Shown here piece after piece: positions 51,191 to 60,955 of a stretch of 64,000 nt of DNA. Made by a program: the position numbers and the translations under genes. Every line of letters starts with the position of its first letter. Position 1 is the stretch's first letter. Below the pieces are notes generated by a model. The model was given only the letters and a program-made list of their open reading frames with translations, made no database searches and was not told where the DNA came from. Origin of the DNA: Pseudomonas helleri. Its GTDB lineage: Bacteria; Pseudomonadota; Gammaproteobacteria; Pseudomonadales; Pseudomonadaceae. The DNA lies in the NCBI RefSeq assembly GCF_001043025.1, contig NZ_JYLD01000010.1, forward strand, positions 1-64,000. Direction: 5' to 3'.

Positions 51191-54100
51191 GGAAGTTGCT
51201 CCAGTAGGCAATGCGCTCCAGCAACACCGACTCTTGATACGGCTTGCCAAGGTAGTCGTTGACGCCAATCGCCATCGCGCGGTTCTGGTGCTTTTGCCCG
51301 GTACGCGAGGTGATCATGATGATCGGCAGGTCTTTGAGACGCGGGCTGTTGCGCACGTGGGTGGCCACTTCAAAGCCGTCCATGCGCGGCATTTCGATGT
51401 CCAGCAGCATCAGGTCCGGGATGTGGTCTTCGAGCACGCTCATGGCGTCGACGCCGTCTTTGGCCGTGATGACGTTCATGCCATTGCGCTCCAGCAAACG
51501 GCTGGTCACCTTGCGTACGGTCACTGAGTCGTCGACCACCAAAACCAGCGGCGGGCGCACCGCCGGGGTGAATTCCAGTACGCCGTTGGCTTCATTGATC
51601 GCCTGCTGCAAGGGCTGACGCGCCTGATGCGCACGCAGGTAGGCGAGCAGGTCAAGGATCAGCACCACGCGGCCGTCGCCCAAAATGGTCGCCCCTGACA
51701 CACCTTGCACCCCGGTAAATTGCGGCCCAAGGCTTTTGACCACGATTTCACGCGAGCCCGCCAGCGCATCCACGTGCAAGGCCACCCGCTGGTCATTGCA
51801 ATGCACCAGCAACACCGGCAGTGAATGGTTTAGACCGATGAGTTGGGGTTTGCCCACGGTTTGCAGCAATTCGCCCAGGTAACGCAGGTCGTAATCCTGG
51901 CCCGCGTAGTGGTACATGGGCGGGTCGAGCTGGTAATAGTCTTCAAGCTCGTTGGGCATCACACGCACCAGGCCCTCAACGGTGTTAAGCGCGATGGCGT
52001 ATTGCTCGTCGCTGCACTGCACCATCAAGGCACGGTTGAGTGACACGCTGAACGGCAGGCGGATTTGAAAGTGCACCCCTTGGCCCGGCACCGAGTCGAT
52101 GGTCATGTTGCCGCCCAGTTGGCGCACTTCTTCGTGAACCACGTCCATGCCGACGCCGCGCCCGGAAATCTGGGTGATTTTTTCAGCGGTAGAGAAGCCC
52201 GGCTGCAAGATGAACTGCAACACGTCACGGTCGCTGAGCATCATTTGCGGGTCCAGCAAACCGCGCAGGATGGCCTTGCGCCGCACCGCTTCGAGCGGTA
52301 CCCCGGCGCCATCATCGCGAATGTCGAACACCACGTCGCCGCCTTCGTTGGACAGCTCCAGGGTAATCAGCCCCTGCGCCGGCTTGCCGCTGGCCTCGCG
52401 GACGTCGGTAGGCTCAAGCCCGTGGTCCACGGCATTGCGCAACATGTGTTCGAGCGGCGCGACCATGCGTTCCAGTACATTGCGGTCGATTTCAGCTTCG
52501 GCGTTGATCACGCTGAACTCGACCTGCTTGCCCAGCTCCGAGGCCACTTGGCGCACCACGCGTTTGAGGCGCGGCAACACCCGTTCGAACGGCACCATGC
52601 GGGTGCCCATCAGGCCTTCCTGCAATTGGGTGTTCACCCGCCCCTGTTTCTGCAACAGGCTGTAGGCGTCCTGATTGCGCGCCGCCAGGGTGGCCTTGAG
52701 GTCGAGCAAGTCCGAGGCCGACTCAAACAGCGCCCGCGACAGTTGTTGCAGTTGGGAATGGCGGTCCATTTCCAGCGGGTCAAACTCGTCGTAAGCCAGG
52801 CCATCGACTTCGGCGTGCTGACGGCTGTGAATGCGGCTTTGGGTCTCGGTGTCGAGCCGACGCAACTGATCGTGCATGCGCTCGAGGGTGGTCTGCATTT
52901 CGTTGAGGGCGATTTTGCCGTCATTGACCTGCTGCTCCAGACGCCCGCGAATCATCGAAGTTTCGCCCGCCAGGTTGACCAGGTCTTCAAGCAGTTCGGC
53001 CGGGACCTTGAGCATGTCCAGCCCCGTGCGCTCGGCTTCGGGAAGCAACCCGGCGGCGGGGTCAGGCTTGTTCACCGCCGGGCTCTGGACGGCTTGCCGG
53101 ACGCTGCGCTCAACCCGCTGGATATGCTCGATCAATACCTGCGGCGAAGGCACCGGCTGGCCGCTGCGCAGGGCGTCGAGCATCTGCGCCAACTGGTCGT
53201 GGCTGCGTTGTAGCAAGGTAAACAATTCAGCGCTGGGCGACAGAAAACCCAACGAAATGTCTTCAACCAGGGTTTCCAGCTCGTGGGCAAAATCCCCAAT
53301 GGCGCTGATTTCGACCATCCGCGCCCCGCCTTTAAGGGTGTGCAGGTCGCGCAGCAGGTTTTCGTCTTCAACGGTGTTTTGCGGCTCGGCCTGCCAACGC
53401 ACCAAGGCCGCACCGGAGCTTTCCAGCAGGTCAAACGCCTCTTCCAGAAAGATATCCAGCAGCTCCGGGTCGATGCCGTTTTGCGGCCCGGCAGGCGTTG
53501 CCGCTAGCGTGGCGTTACTCGGCTCTACAGAGGCCGCGCTGCTGTGCCGAAGGGTACGAATGGCCTCGATCAGTTCAGTGGGTTCGTCCAGAGGCGTGTG
53601 GTGACGCAGTTGTTCGAGCATCACCAGCAGTTGCGCATGGCAGAGTTCCAGCAGGCGCGCCAGCGTCGGGCTCTCGCTCAAGCGGCGGTCCAGCAGCCCT
53701 TCGTATAAGTGCTCCAGCTCGTGGGCCAGATCGCCAATCGGCACGATACCGGCCATGCGCGCGCCGCCCTTGAGCGTGTGCAAGTCGCGTTGCAGCGAGG
53801 ACAACGGCGCCAGGTTGTCAGGCTCATTGATCCAGCGCCGCAACGCATGGCTGGTGCTGTCGAGGATATCCACCGCCTCTTCGATAAAGATGGCGACGAT
53901 TTCATCGTCCTGCGCGTCGTCCTGCTCGGCGTCCAGCTGCGCCGTGGCGGCGCCCAGTTCTGTGATGTCCAGGGTCTGGTTGCCTTCACGGCGGATCAAG
54001 CCGGTGGCGTCCGGCGCCAAGCCTTCATGCAGCAGCGCCTGTAGCGCGTCGATGCGTTGCGGTTGCGGGGTGATCTCTTGCCCGGCGGCCAATTGGTCGA

Positions 54101-57100
54101 GCATGTTGATCAGCGCTTCCTGGGCCTCGTCGGCCTCTTGAAAGAACCGCTCGCTGACCACCAGGCTGCTTTCTTCTACTGCGCCATACAGGTCGAGCAA
54201 GGCTTCGCACAGCGCATCGACGGGCTGCAGGTCGAGCAAAAAGGCCGACTCGCCCAGGTCGGTCAGTTGGTCCAGCAGACGCTGGAGGCCGTCGCGCTCA
54301 TGGGGGTGCTGCCGCCAGTGGCGCAACAGCGTTTCGGCCTCGAACAGAATGTCCATGCTCTGGCCCAAAAACTCGCTGACACGCTGCGGGTCCCGCGGGG
54401 CCGTCAACGTGCCCGAAGGCGCATTCAGGGCCATGTCCAGGCGTTTGCTGACCCATTGCCCGGTGCGTTCGATCAAGGCCCGGGCACCACGGATCTCGGC
54501 CAGCGGGTCGAGGTCCAGCTGTTTGAGGCCGCGATGCAGCAAGCTGTCGGCCTCAAGCAGCAAGTCGATTTCTTCGACGTCCAGCTCAAGGTGATGGGCC
54601 TTGTACTCACGTACCAGGTAATCCAGCGGCGCCGCCAGCTCGGCCATTCTCAGCACGCCCGCCATGTGCGCGCTGCCTTTGAGGGTGTGCATGGCCAACT
54701 GCAAATCGTCAGTGGCGTACAGCGGTACGTGCTCGCTGGCCAGGTCCAGAAAGTGGTTGAGGCTGTTGAGGTGGGTTTGCGCTTCCTGGCGGAAGATATC
54801 CAGCAATTGCGGATCAAAACTGGCGCTCTGCTGCTCGATCTGGAGCGGCTGCGGGCGCCCCTTGGACAGGCTGTGGGCACGGGCCGCGAGCTGGTCGACA
54901 TCATGATGCTGACGCTGGCTGTGGTCGGCAAACTCCTGGATCAATTGCGGCAGCAGTACCAGCGCCTCTTCCAGCAATTGATCAATCGCAGGGGACGGCG
55001 CGACCTTGCGTTCGATCACCCGGTTGAGCAAGTTCTCAACCGCCCAGGCCAGTTCCGCCAGCACCAGCGCACGCACCATGCGCCCGCTGCCTTTGAGCGT
55101 ATGGAAGGCACGCCGCAGTTCGGCCAGCGCAGCGCTGTCTGCCGGGTTGGCGATCCATTGCGGCAAGGCGTCGTGCAGGGCAATCAAGACTTCGTCAGTC
55201 TCTTCCAGAAAGACTTCCAGCAGTTCTTCGTCCACCGGTTCTTCGTCTACCGGCGGCGGCAACAAGCTCTGCGGGATGTGCTGCGCGGGGGGATTCAACG
55301 GCAGCGGACCGGCCAATACCTGCGCCAGGTTTTGTATCACCTGCGGGTCTTGCGAGGTCTGCACCGCAGGCTTGGCCTTGGCGGCAGGCAAACTCAGCGA
55401 CTCATCGAGCACCAGCACATTGCGCTTGGCGGGCGCGTATCCCAGCGCTGTCAGGCTCTTTTCTGCGCGCTCCAGCACCTTCTCGCTCGCAGCGCCGGGG
55501 TCCAGCGCCAAACGTTCCAGGTAGTACTCGATGCTGATCAACGCATCCGCCAGTTGATCAAGCTGCGCGTCGGCGGGCAGCGGGCCCGCCAACAGATGTT
55601 CTTCGACAAAGTCGTGGCAGCTGTTGAGCAAGCCAGCAACCCGGCGTAGCGGGATCATCGCCAGCGCGCCACGGATCTGCGTCAGCAAGCCCAGCAACGG
55701 TTGCAGGTGCTGGCGGTCGTGGCCGTCAGACAGAAAATCAGTGATCAGGTCTTTGACCTCTTCAAGGCCAATGCGCGCCTCTTTGATCACCAGTTGGTGA
55801 ATCTGAATCAGGTCCGTGGTGGGCAGGCGGCTTTCTTCTCGCGAAGACGGCTCGACATTGCCGACCATCCCGGCCAGCGTGGCTTCGACGTACAGCAAGG
55901 CGGCGGCCACATCCATCAACACCGCGTCTGTCGGCTCGCGCTGCCCTTGGGCGATGCCCTGAACCACCGCCAATTGGTCGATGATGACTTTTCGCGGCTG
56001 GCCAAAACCGAGCACCGCCAAGGTGTCGGCGATCTGGCGCAACGGCGCCATCAGGCTGCTCAACTCGGAGACGTGCAAACGGTCACTGCGCACAAACAGA
56101 TCGAGGCGTTCCTTGACCCGCACCAGCTCTTCGCACAAGGCCGACACCACCGAGCGCATGGCGTCACGGTCAGGCCCCGCCAGCCGCGCCCGCTCTTCGT
56201 CGACCATGGCCGCGTCGGGCATGGCTTCGTCCAGCTCGTAACGGTTTTTCAGCGCAAGCATCTTGGTGGTCGGCTGTTCGGCCTTGGCGATGTAAAACAG
56301 CAAGCTTGTGAGCAGTTCATCCGGCGCTGGCTGGTTGACGCCCTCAATACCTTGCGCCAGCAAGCGATTGAGTTCTTTGTCGGACTCATTGAGCAAGCTG
56401 CGCAACGCCGGACTATTGGCCACGCGGCCGCGCAACATGCCGTCCAGCAAGGCTGAGGCGACTTTCCACAAGGCGTTGATGGGCGCGCCTTGGCACAGAC
56501 TTTCAAGTTGGCTGAAGACATTGGCCAGGCGCTCCAGATTGCCGCGCACATCTTCCTCACCCTGCAAACCGTTCAACGCGGCTTGCAGGGCGTGGCGCAG
56601 GGTCATGATCTGGCGCGGCCATTCCGCGGGGATCAAGTGCGCGAGGGCGGCCTGGTCCAGTGTCGGCAATGTCTGTAAATCGGGACTGAACAGGCTCGTT
56701 TCTGACAGTAGGCTTTCGCCACGGGCGGTGCGTAAATCGTTGATTAACGGCAGCACCACCAGCGGCCAGTCACGCCGGGCCGTGTGAACGCGGTCCAGGT
56801 ACAGCGGCAACTGGTTGAAGGCTTGCATCAACAGACGCAGGGCTTCTTCGCTCTGGCTGACCCGGCCCTCCTGCAAGGCGACCACCAAGTGTTCGGTTTC
56901 TTCGGCCAGCAGGGCGGCGCCATAAAACTCCACCATCAGCAGGCTGCCGTGCACCTGATGAATACATGCCAGGCACTGCTCCAGCGCCTCGGCAGAGGGC
57001 TGCAAGACATAGTCCTCAAGCGCCGTGCGCGCCTGTTTCAAGGTGTCGGCAATCTCGTCTTTAACCCATTCGAGGGCTACGTAGTCGCGCCGGTCAACCA

Positions 57101-57101
57101 T
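51183..57101 (-). CDS. chpA: ChpA, multi-Hpt CheA-type hybrid histidine kinase of the twitching system
   Basis: A 1972-residue protein. The N-terminal 600 residues include degenerate Hpt-like bundles (QVHGSLLMVEF near residue 48). Four canonical Hpt motifs follow: HTLKGSGRM (about 664), HTLKGSAHM (803), HTLKGGARMAG (1105) and HTLKGGARMVE (1252). The CheA core comes next: dimerisation DLVNLAGETSMIRGRL (1370), N box HMLRNAVDHGLEP (1555), DDGAGVPLEAV (1600), SGRGVGMDVV (1650), then a CheW domain (about 1700-1840). A receiver domain closes the protein (LVLVVDDSVTVRKVTSRLLE; acceptor Asp in LLLDIEMPRMDG, about 1900). It phosphorylates PilG and PilH to control type IV pili. It follows pilJ by 24 bp. 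Confidence 0.95.
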   Translation of the reverse strand: MVDRRDYVALEWVKDEIADTLKQARTALEDYVLQPSAEALEQCLACIHQVHGSLLMVEFYGAALLAEETEHLVVALQEGRVSQSEEALRLLMQAFNQLPLYLDRVHTARRDWPLVVLPLINDLRTARGESLLSETSLFSPDLQTLPTLDQAALAHLIPAEWPRQIMTLRHALQAALNGLQGEEDVRGNLERLANVFSQLESLCQGAPINALWKVASALLDGMLRGRVANSPALRSLLNESDKELNRLLAQGIEGVNQPAPDELLTSLLFYIAKAEQPTTKMLALKNRYELDEAMPDAAMVDEERARLAGPDRDAMRSVVSALCEELVRVKERLDLFVRSDRLHVSELSSLMAPLRQIADTLAVLGFGQPRKVIIDQLAVVQGIAQGQREPTDAVLMDVAAALLYVEATLAGMVGNVEPSSREESRLPTTDLIQIHQLVIKEARIGLEEVKDLITDFLSDGHDRQHLQPLLGLLTQIRGALAMIPLRRVAGLLNSCHDFVEEHLLAGPLPADAQLDQLADALISIEYYLERLALDPGAASEKVLERAEKSLTALGYAPAKRNVLVLDESLSLPAAKAKPAVQTSQDPQVIQNLAQVLAGPLPLNPPAQHIPQSLLPPPVDEEPVDEELLEVFLEETDEVLIALHDALPQWIANPADSAALAELRRAFHTLKGSGRMVRALVLAELAWAVENLLNRVIERKVAPSPAIDQLLEEALVLLPQLIQEFADHSQRQHHDVDQLAARAHSLSKGRPQPLQIEQQSASFDPQLLDIFRQEAQTHLNSLNHFLDLASEHVPLYATDDLQLAMHTLKGSAHMAGVLRMAELAAPLDYLVREYKAHHLELDVEEIDLLLEADSLLHRGLKQLDLDPLAEIRGARALIERTGQWVSKRLDMALNAPSGTLTAPRDPQRVSEFLGQSMDILFEAETLLRHWRQHPHERDGLQRLLDQLTDLGESAFLLDLQPVDALCEALLDLYGAVEESSLVVSERFFQEADEAQEALINMLDQLAAGQEITPQPQRIDALQALLHEGLAPDATGLIRREGNQTLDITELGAATAQLDAEQDDAQDDEIVAIFIEEAVDILDSTSHALRRWINEPDNLAPLSSLQRDLHTLKGGARMAGIVPIGDLAHELEHLYEGLLDRRLSESPTLARLLELCHAQLLVMLEQLRHHTPLDEPTELIEAIRTLRHSSAASVEPSNATLAATPAGPQNGIDPELLDIFLEEAFDLLESSGAALVRWQAEPQNTVEDENLLRDLHTLKGGARMVEISAIGDFAHELETLVEDISLGFLSPSAELFTLLQRSHDQLAQMLDALRSGQPVPSPQVLIEHIQRVERSVRQAVQSPAVNKPDPAAGLLPEAERTGLDMLKVPAELLEDLVNLAGETSMIRGRLEQQVNDGKIALNEMQTTLERMHDQLRRLDTETQSRIHSRQHAEVDGLAYDEFDPLEMDRHSQLQQLSRALFESASDLLDLKATLAARNQDAYSLLQKQGRVNTQLQEGLMGTRMVPFERVLPRLKRVVRQVASELGKQVEFSVINAEAEIDRNVLERMVAPLEHMLRNAVDHGLEPTDVREASGKPAQGLITLELSNEGGDVVFDIRDDGAGVPLEAVRRKAILRGLLDPQMMLSDRDVLQFILQPGFSTAEKITQISGRGVGMDVVHEEVRQLGGNMTIDSVPGQGVHFQIRLPFSVSLNRALMVQCSDEQYAIALNTVEGLVRVMPNELEDYYQLDPPMYHYAGQDYDLRYLGELLQTVGKPQLIGLNHSLPVLLVHCNDQRVALHVDALAGSREIVVKSLGPQFTGVQGVSGATILGDGRVVLILDLLAYLRAHQARQPLQQAINEANGVLEFTPAVRPPLVLVVDDSVTVRKVTSRLLERNGMNVITAKDGVDAMSVLEDHIPDLMLLDIEMPRMDGFEVATHVRNSPRLKDLPIIMITSRTGQKHQNRAMAIGVNDYLGKPYQESVLLERIAYWSNFHA

Positions 57102-57125
57102 AACAACTCCAGTCTGAATGTCGCA

Positions 57126-59183
57126 CTACTGCGGCTCTCGGGGTTTTGGCGAGGCGGGCAAGGTGAAACCGGACACCGAGCGGCGCAGTTGGCTGGCCAT
57201 CTTGGCCAGGTTACCAATGCTGTCGGCGGTGGCGGTCGAGCCGGACGAAGTTTGATGGGTGATTTGCTGAATGACGTTCATGGTCAGGGAGATCTGCGCA
57301 GCCGAGCTGGTTTGCTCTTGCGCCGCATTGGAGATGCGCTGAATGAGGTCAGCGAGGTTTTGCGACACCCCTTCAATCTCTTCCAGCGCCACCCCGGCAT
57401 CGTGGGCCAAGCGCGCACCGCGCACCACTTCGGTGGTGGTTTGCTCCATGGAAATCACCGCTTCATTGGTGTCGGCCTGAATGGCCCGCACCAGCGTCTC
57501 GATTTGCCGGGTCGCCGCCGACGAGCGCTCAGCCAGACGCTGCACTTCGTCCGCCACCACGGCAAACCCGCGCCCGGCATCACCGGCCATGGACGCCTGA
57601 ATAGCGGCGTTCAACGCCAGAATGTTGGTCTGGTCGGCAATGTCATCAATCAGGCTGACAATGTCGCCGATTTCCTGCGAAGACTCGCCCAACCGTTTGA
57701 TGCGCTTGGCCGTGTCCTGGATCTGGTCGCGAATGTTGTCCATGCCGCGAATGGTGTTGTGCACCACTTCGTTGCCTTTGTTGGCAATCGCCACCGAACG
57801 CTCCGCCACCGCCGAAGACTCAGAGGCGTTGGCCGACACTTGATCAATCGATTGCGCCATATGTTGCACCGACCCGGACGCCTCGGCGATCTGCTGCGCC
57901 TGATGCTCCGAAGACTCCGCCAGTTGCATGGCCGAGGCCTGGGTTTCCTGCACGGCGGCCGCCACCTGGCCCGCCGTCAGGTTGATGGTGGCCACCAGTT
58001 CGCGCAGTTGGTCGATGGAATAGTTGATGGAGTCAGCAATCGCCCCAGTAAAGTCTTCGGTAACCGAGGCGGTCACGGTCAGGTCGCCGTCGGCCAGGTC
58101 TTCGATTTCGTCGAGCAGCCGCATGATCGCGTTCTGATTGCGCTCGTTCTTTTCAGCGGTTTCACGCAGTTGGCGATTGGTCTCGCGCACCATCACCAGC
58201 CCGATCAGGATGATCGACGCCAGCGCCAGCAGGCCCAGAACGTAGCCACCGATGATGTCCAGCGAGCGACCGTTGGCCAAGTTTTCAAAACCGTTGGCCA
58301 GGGTTGAGGCTTCATCGAGCAGGGTTTGCGACAGGCTGAAAATGGTGTTGGCGGCTTCACGCACGTGGAACAACTGGGGCGAGGTTTCGAGAATTTCATC
58401 CACCGAGCCCGAGACAAACTGGAACAGCTCGGAAATCTCCAGCAGGCGGGCGCGGGCGTCCTTGTCTTCGACTTTAGGAATGCGCAGCCCGTCATTGCCT
58501 TCGAGCATGCCGTTGAGCACTTGGCCGAAACGATTGGCATCACGGCCAAACGCATCGGCCGCCTGCGCCGCCGTTTCATCGCCCGCCAGCACCGTGTTGA
58601 CCGCGCCTAATATGCGCTCGGCCAGCAACGACTGGCGCTGCGCCAATGCCACCTGGCTGGCCGGGGCGCCGCGCTGCAGCAAAATTTCGACGACTTTTTC
58701 GTACTCAACCTGGAGCTGCGGCACGGTCTCGGCCAAGGTAGCCGCCACTTGGTGCAACGACAGCACGGTTTGCTCGCTGGCCAGAATTGCGTTGGTGCTG
58801 TCCAGCAACTGCTCCCAGTCGCGCTGAACCGACTGCATTTCTTTGTGCACCGCTACCGGTGCAGGCGGCAGGCCCGTGCTGGGGTCACCTTTTTGCAGGT
58901 ACTCCCAACGCTGGCTGAAGTCGTTGCGCGCATCGCCCAGCAACTTGAACGCGGCGGCTTTGCCAGCGGCGGCTTCAGTGGCGTTTTTGGCGATGCGCTG
59001 GGACAGCACGCGCAGCTCGCCCGCGTGGCTGATGTATTGCTTGTCGTAGTTGGACTGGGTGTTGAGGTAAGCAAAGTTGGCGAACAACAGCATGATGAAC
59101 ACGATCAGGGCGATAAAAAGCACGATGATCTGCGAACGACTGCGCGACCCTTCCAGTGGTTTAGCGGTATTGGCTGTGCTCAT
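57126..59183 (-). CDS. pilJ: PilJ, methyl-accepting chemoreceptor for twitching motility
   Basis: A 685-residue inner-membrane receptor. It has a first membrane segment (IVLFIALIVFIMLLFANFAY, residues about 19-38), a periplasmic PilJ-type region of about 270 residues (SHAGELRVLSQRIAKNATEA at its start), and a second segment (GGYVLGLLALASIILIGLVM, about 310-330). A HAMP-like linker and a cytoplasmic signalling domain follow, with the hairpin tip DQTNILALNAAIQASMAGDAGRGFAVVADEVQRL. It feeds signals through PilI to ChpA. Directly after it comes chpA: the methyltransferase gene pilK is absent. Confidence 0.95.
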   Translation of the reverse strand: MSTANTAKPLEGSRSRSQIIVLFIALIVFIMLLFANFAYLNTQSNYDKQYISHAGELRVLSQRIAKNATEAAAGKAAAFKLLGDARNDFSQRWEYLQKGDPSTGLPPAPVAVHKEMQSVQRDWEQLLDSTNAILASEQTVLSLHQVAATLAETVPQLQVEYEKVVEILLQRGAPASQVALAQRQSLLAERILGAVNTVLAGDETAAQAADAFGRDANRFGQVLNGMLEGNDGLRIPKVEDKDARARLLEISELFQFVSGSVDEILETSPQLFHVREAANTIFSLSQTLLDEASTLANGFENLANGRSLDIIGGYVLGLLALASIILIGLVMVRETNRQLRETAEKNERNQNAIMRLLDEIEDLADGDLTVTASVTEDFTGAIADSINYSIDQLRELVATINLTAGQVAAAVQETQASAMQLAESSEHQAQQIAEASGSVQHMAQSIDQVSANASESSAVAERSVAIANKGNEVVHNTIRGMDNIRDQIQDTAKRIKRLGESSQEIGDIVSLIDDIADQTNILALNAAIQASMAGDAGRGFAVVADEVQRLAERSSAATRQIETLVRAIQADTNEAVISMEQTTTEVVRGARLAHDAGVALEEIEGVSQNLADLIQRISNAAQEQTSSAAQISLTMNVIQQITHQTSSGSTATADSIGNLAKMASQLRRSVSGFTLPASPKPREPQ

Positions 59184-59236
59184 CAGTCAGGCCTTGGCAT
59201 CCCGTAGTAAAGCAAAAGGTAAAACGCGTGCCCCAC

Positions 59237-59776
59237 TCACACCGCGACGGCCCAGAACTGGGGCGCGTGGGCCAGCACGAACGGGCTGAACACCCACCAC
59301 TCTGGCTGGCCGGCAAAACGTCCCTGGATAAAAGGCACCAACAACAGGTTGGGTAACGCCTGCACGTGGGTGTCCAACTCAGTTTGGTCAAAGTGCTGCA
59401 TGCCCAGCACTTCATCCACCTGCAAGCCGACAAACACGTCTTTGTATTCCAGCACCATCACCCGCCGTTGCTTGCGCAGGGGCGACGGCTCAAGCCCGAA
59501 AAAGCTGCACAGATCAATGATCGGCAACAATTGCCCACGCAGGTTGGCCACCCCTTTAACCCACGGCTTTACCCCAGGCAGCAAGGTAAACCGTGGCTCG
59601 TGGAGGATCTCGGCGATTTCGCCCATGGGCGCCACAAAACAATGCTCGCCCATCCGAAAACCGATGCCGCTCCAACTCCCGGCTTGTGCCTGCACCGGCG
59701 CCAGACCTGCTGCCAAAGCGCGGCAGCGTTGGTCTATCTCAAACAGCAGTTCGAAGGCGGTCAGTGAGTCAGGCAT
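59237..59776 (-). CDS. pilI: PilI, CheW-like coupling protein
   Basis: A 179-residue CheW-domain protein (GIGFRMGEHCFVAPMGEIAE, PWVKGVANLRGQLLPIIDLC, VMVLEYKDVFVGLQVDEVLG) that couples PilJ to ChpA. It follows pilH by 10 bp in the same direction. Confidence 0.94.
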   Translation of the reverse strand: MPDSLTAFELLFEIDQRCRALAAGLAPVQAQAGSWSGIGFRMGEHCFVAPMGEIAEILHEPRFTLLPGVKPWVKGVANLRGQLLPIIDLCSFFGLEPSPLRKQRRVMVLEYKDVFVGLQVDEVLGMQHFDQTELDTHVQALPNLLLVPFIQGRFAGQPEWWVFSPFVLAHAPQFWAVAV

Positions 59777-59786
59777 TGGCAGGCCG

Positions 59787-60164
59787 TCATTGAGGGCGGC
59801 TGTCAGCCAGCACGTTCTTGAGCGTCAGGATCAGCTTTTGTTCGTCCACCGGTTTGGTGATGTAAGCCTTGGCGCCCTGACGCGTTGCCCAGACCATGTC
59901 GGTTTCCTGGTCTTTGGTGGTCACCATGATGACCGGAATATGGTTGGTTTCCGGGTCTTTGCTCAGTTGGCGCGTGGCCTGAAACCCATTAAGACCGGGC
60001 ATCACGATGTCCATCAGCACCGCATCGGGTTTTTCCTGACGGGCCAGGGCCACGCCATCAGCGCCGTTTTCAGCCTTCAGCACAACATGACCATGTTTTT
60101 CCAACATGCCGGTCAGTTTGAACATTTCGGTCGGCGAGTCATCGACGATCAGAATGCGAGCCAT
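59787..60164 (-). CDS. pilH: PilH, single-domain response regulator
   Basis: A 125-residue CheY-like receiver with the acidic pair and acceptor (ILIVDDSPTEMFKL; Asp in VLMDIVMPGLNGFQAT), MVTTKDQETD and the lysine in YITKPVDEQ. The start is the ATG with the PilH N-terminus MARILIV; ggggaa precedes it. PilH acts with PilG downstream of ChpA, mainly as a phosphate sink and retraction regulator. Confidence 0.94.
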   Translation of the reverse strand: MARILIVDDSPTEMFKLTGMLEKHGHVVLKAENGADGVALARQEKPDAVLMDIVMPGLNGFQATRQLSKDPETNHIPVIMVTTKDQETDMVWATRQGAKAYITKPVDEQKLILTLKNVLADSRPQ

Positions 60165-60207
60165 GGTGTTCCCCATCTAAAAGGTAATCGGCCCTCGGGG
60201 CCGAGCG

Positions 60208-60615
60208 TCATTGAACGTTCGGGACGATATCAAAACCCGGTACATGGGCCTTGATCGCATTCAGCAGTTCATCTCTGCTGAAGGGCTTGGTCAAAAATTG
60301 ATCAGAGCCGACAATGCGTCCCTTGGCCTTGTCAAACAAACCGTCCTTGGAGGACAACATGATCACCGGGGTCATTTTGAACGCCCGGTTGTTCTTGATC
60401 AGGGCGCACGTCTGATAGCCATCCAGGCGCGGCATCATGATGTCGACAAAAATAATGTGTGGATGATGATCAACAATCTTGGCCAACGCATCAAAACCGT
60501 CGATGGCCGTAATGACCTCGCAGCCCACGTTTTTCAGCAAGGTTTCAGCGGTCCGGCGAATGGTTTTCGAGTCATCGATCACCATCACCTTCAAGGCGCT
60601 GGAATGCGTGTCCAT
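60208..60615 (-). CDS. pilG: PilG, single-domain response regulator
   Basis: A 135-residue CheY-like receiver (KVMVIDDSKTIRRTAETLLK, acceptor Asp in IIFVDIMMPRLDGYQT, MLSSKDGLFDKAKGRIVGS, LTKPFSRDE). First gene of the pilGHIJ-chpA-chpC unit. PilG promotes pilus extension and raises cAMP in P. aeruginosa. It lies back to back with gshB, as in P. aeruginosa. Confidence 0.95.
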   Translation of the reverse strand: MDTHSSALKVMVIDDSKTIRRTAETLLKNVGCEVITAIDGFDALAKIVDHHPHIIFVDIMMPRLDGYQTCALIKNNRAFKMTPVIMLSSKDGLFDKAKGRIVGSDQFLTKPFSRDELLNAIKAHVPGFDIVPNVQ

Positions 60616-60770
60616 ATGTGCCCTACCATCGCCACGGCGACCCGTTTTGTTACAACTGTGTCGCCTAAAACCGCAAATCCTTGAAGGACAAGGGCTGTAA
60701 GCACTGTGCGAGCCTTTTTAGCACAGTCGCGACCTGCAATACACACCTCTCACTGATCGCTGAAACACAT

Positions 60771-60844
60771 CGTAGGAGCTGCCGAAGGCTGCGATCTTTT
60801 GATGTTGGCAGATCAAAAGATCGCAGCCTTCGGCAGCTCCTACG
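60771..60844. repeat. REP-like inverted repeat, family C, copy 2
   Basis: Near-perfect palindrome: cgtaggagctgccgaaggct, core gatcttttgatgttggcagatc, and the complementary arm ending cagctcctacg. It lies in the 340-bp gap between the divergent pilG and gshB genes, where nothing else stands out. Confidence 0.93.
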
Positions 60845-60955
60845 CGGTTTTTGGCCAGCAATCGACACTATGTCGCTTGACCAAGCCCCTGCTCAGCGCC
60901 ACTCTGGCGCCACTTTTCTACGCCTTTTGCCCACTATTTAATCGAGGAATTTGCC

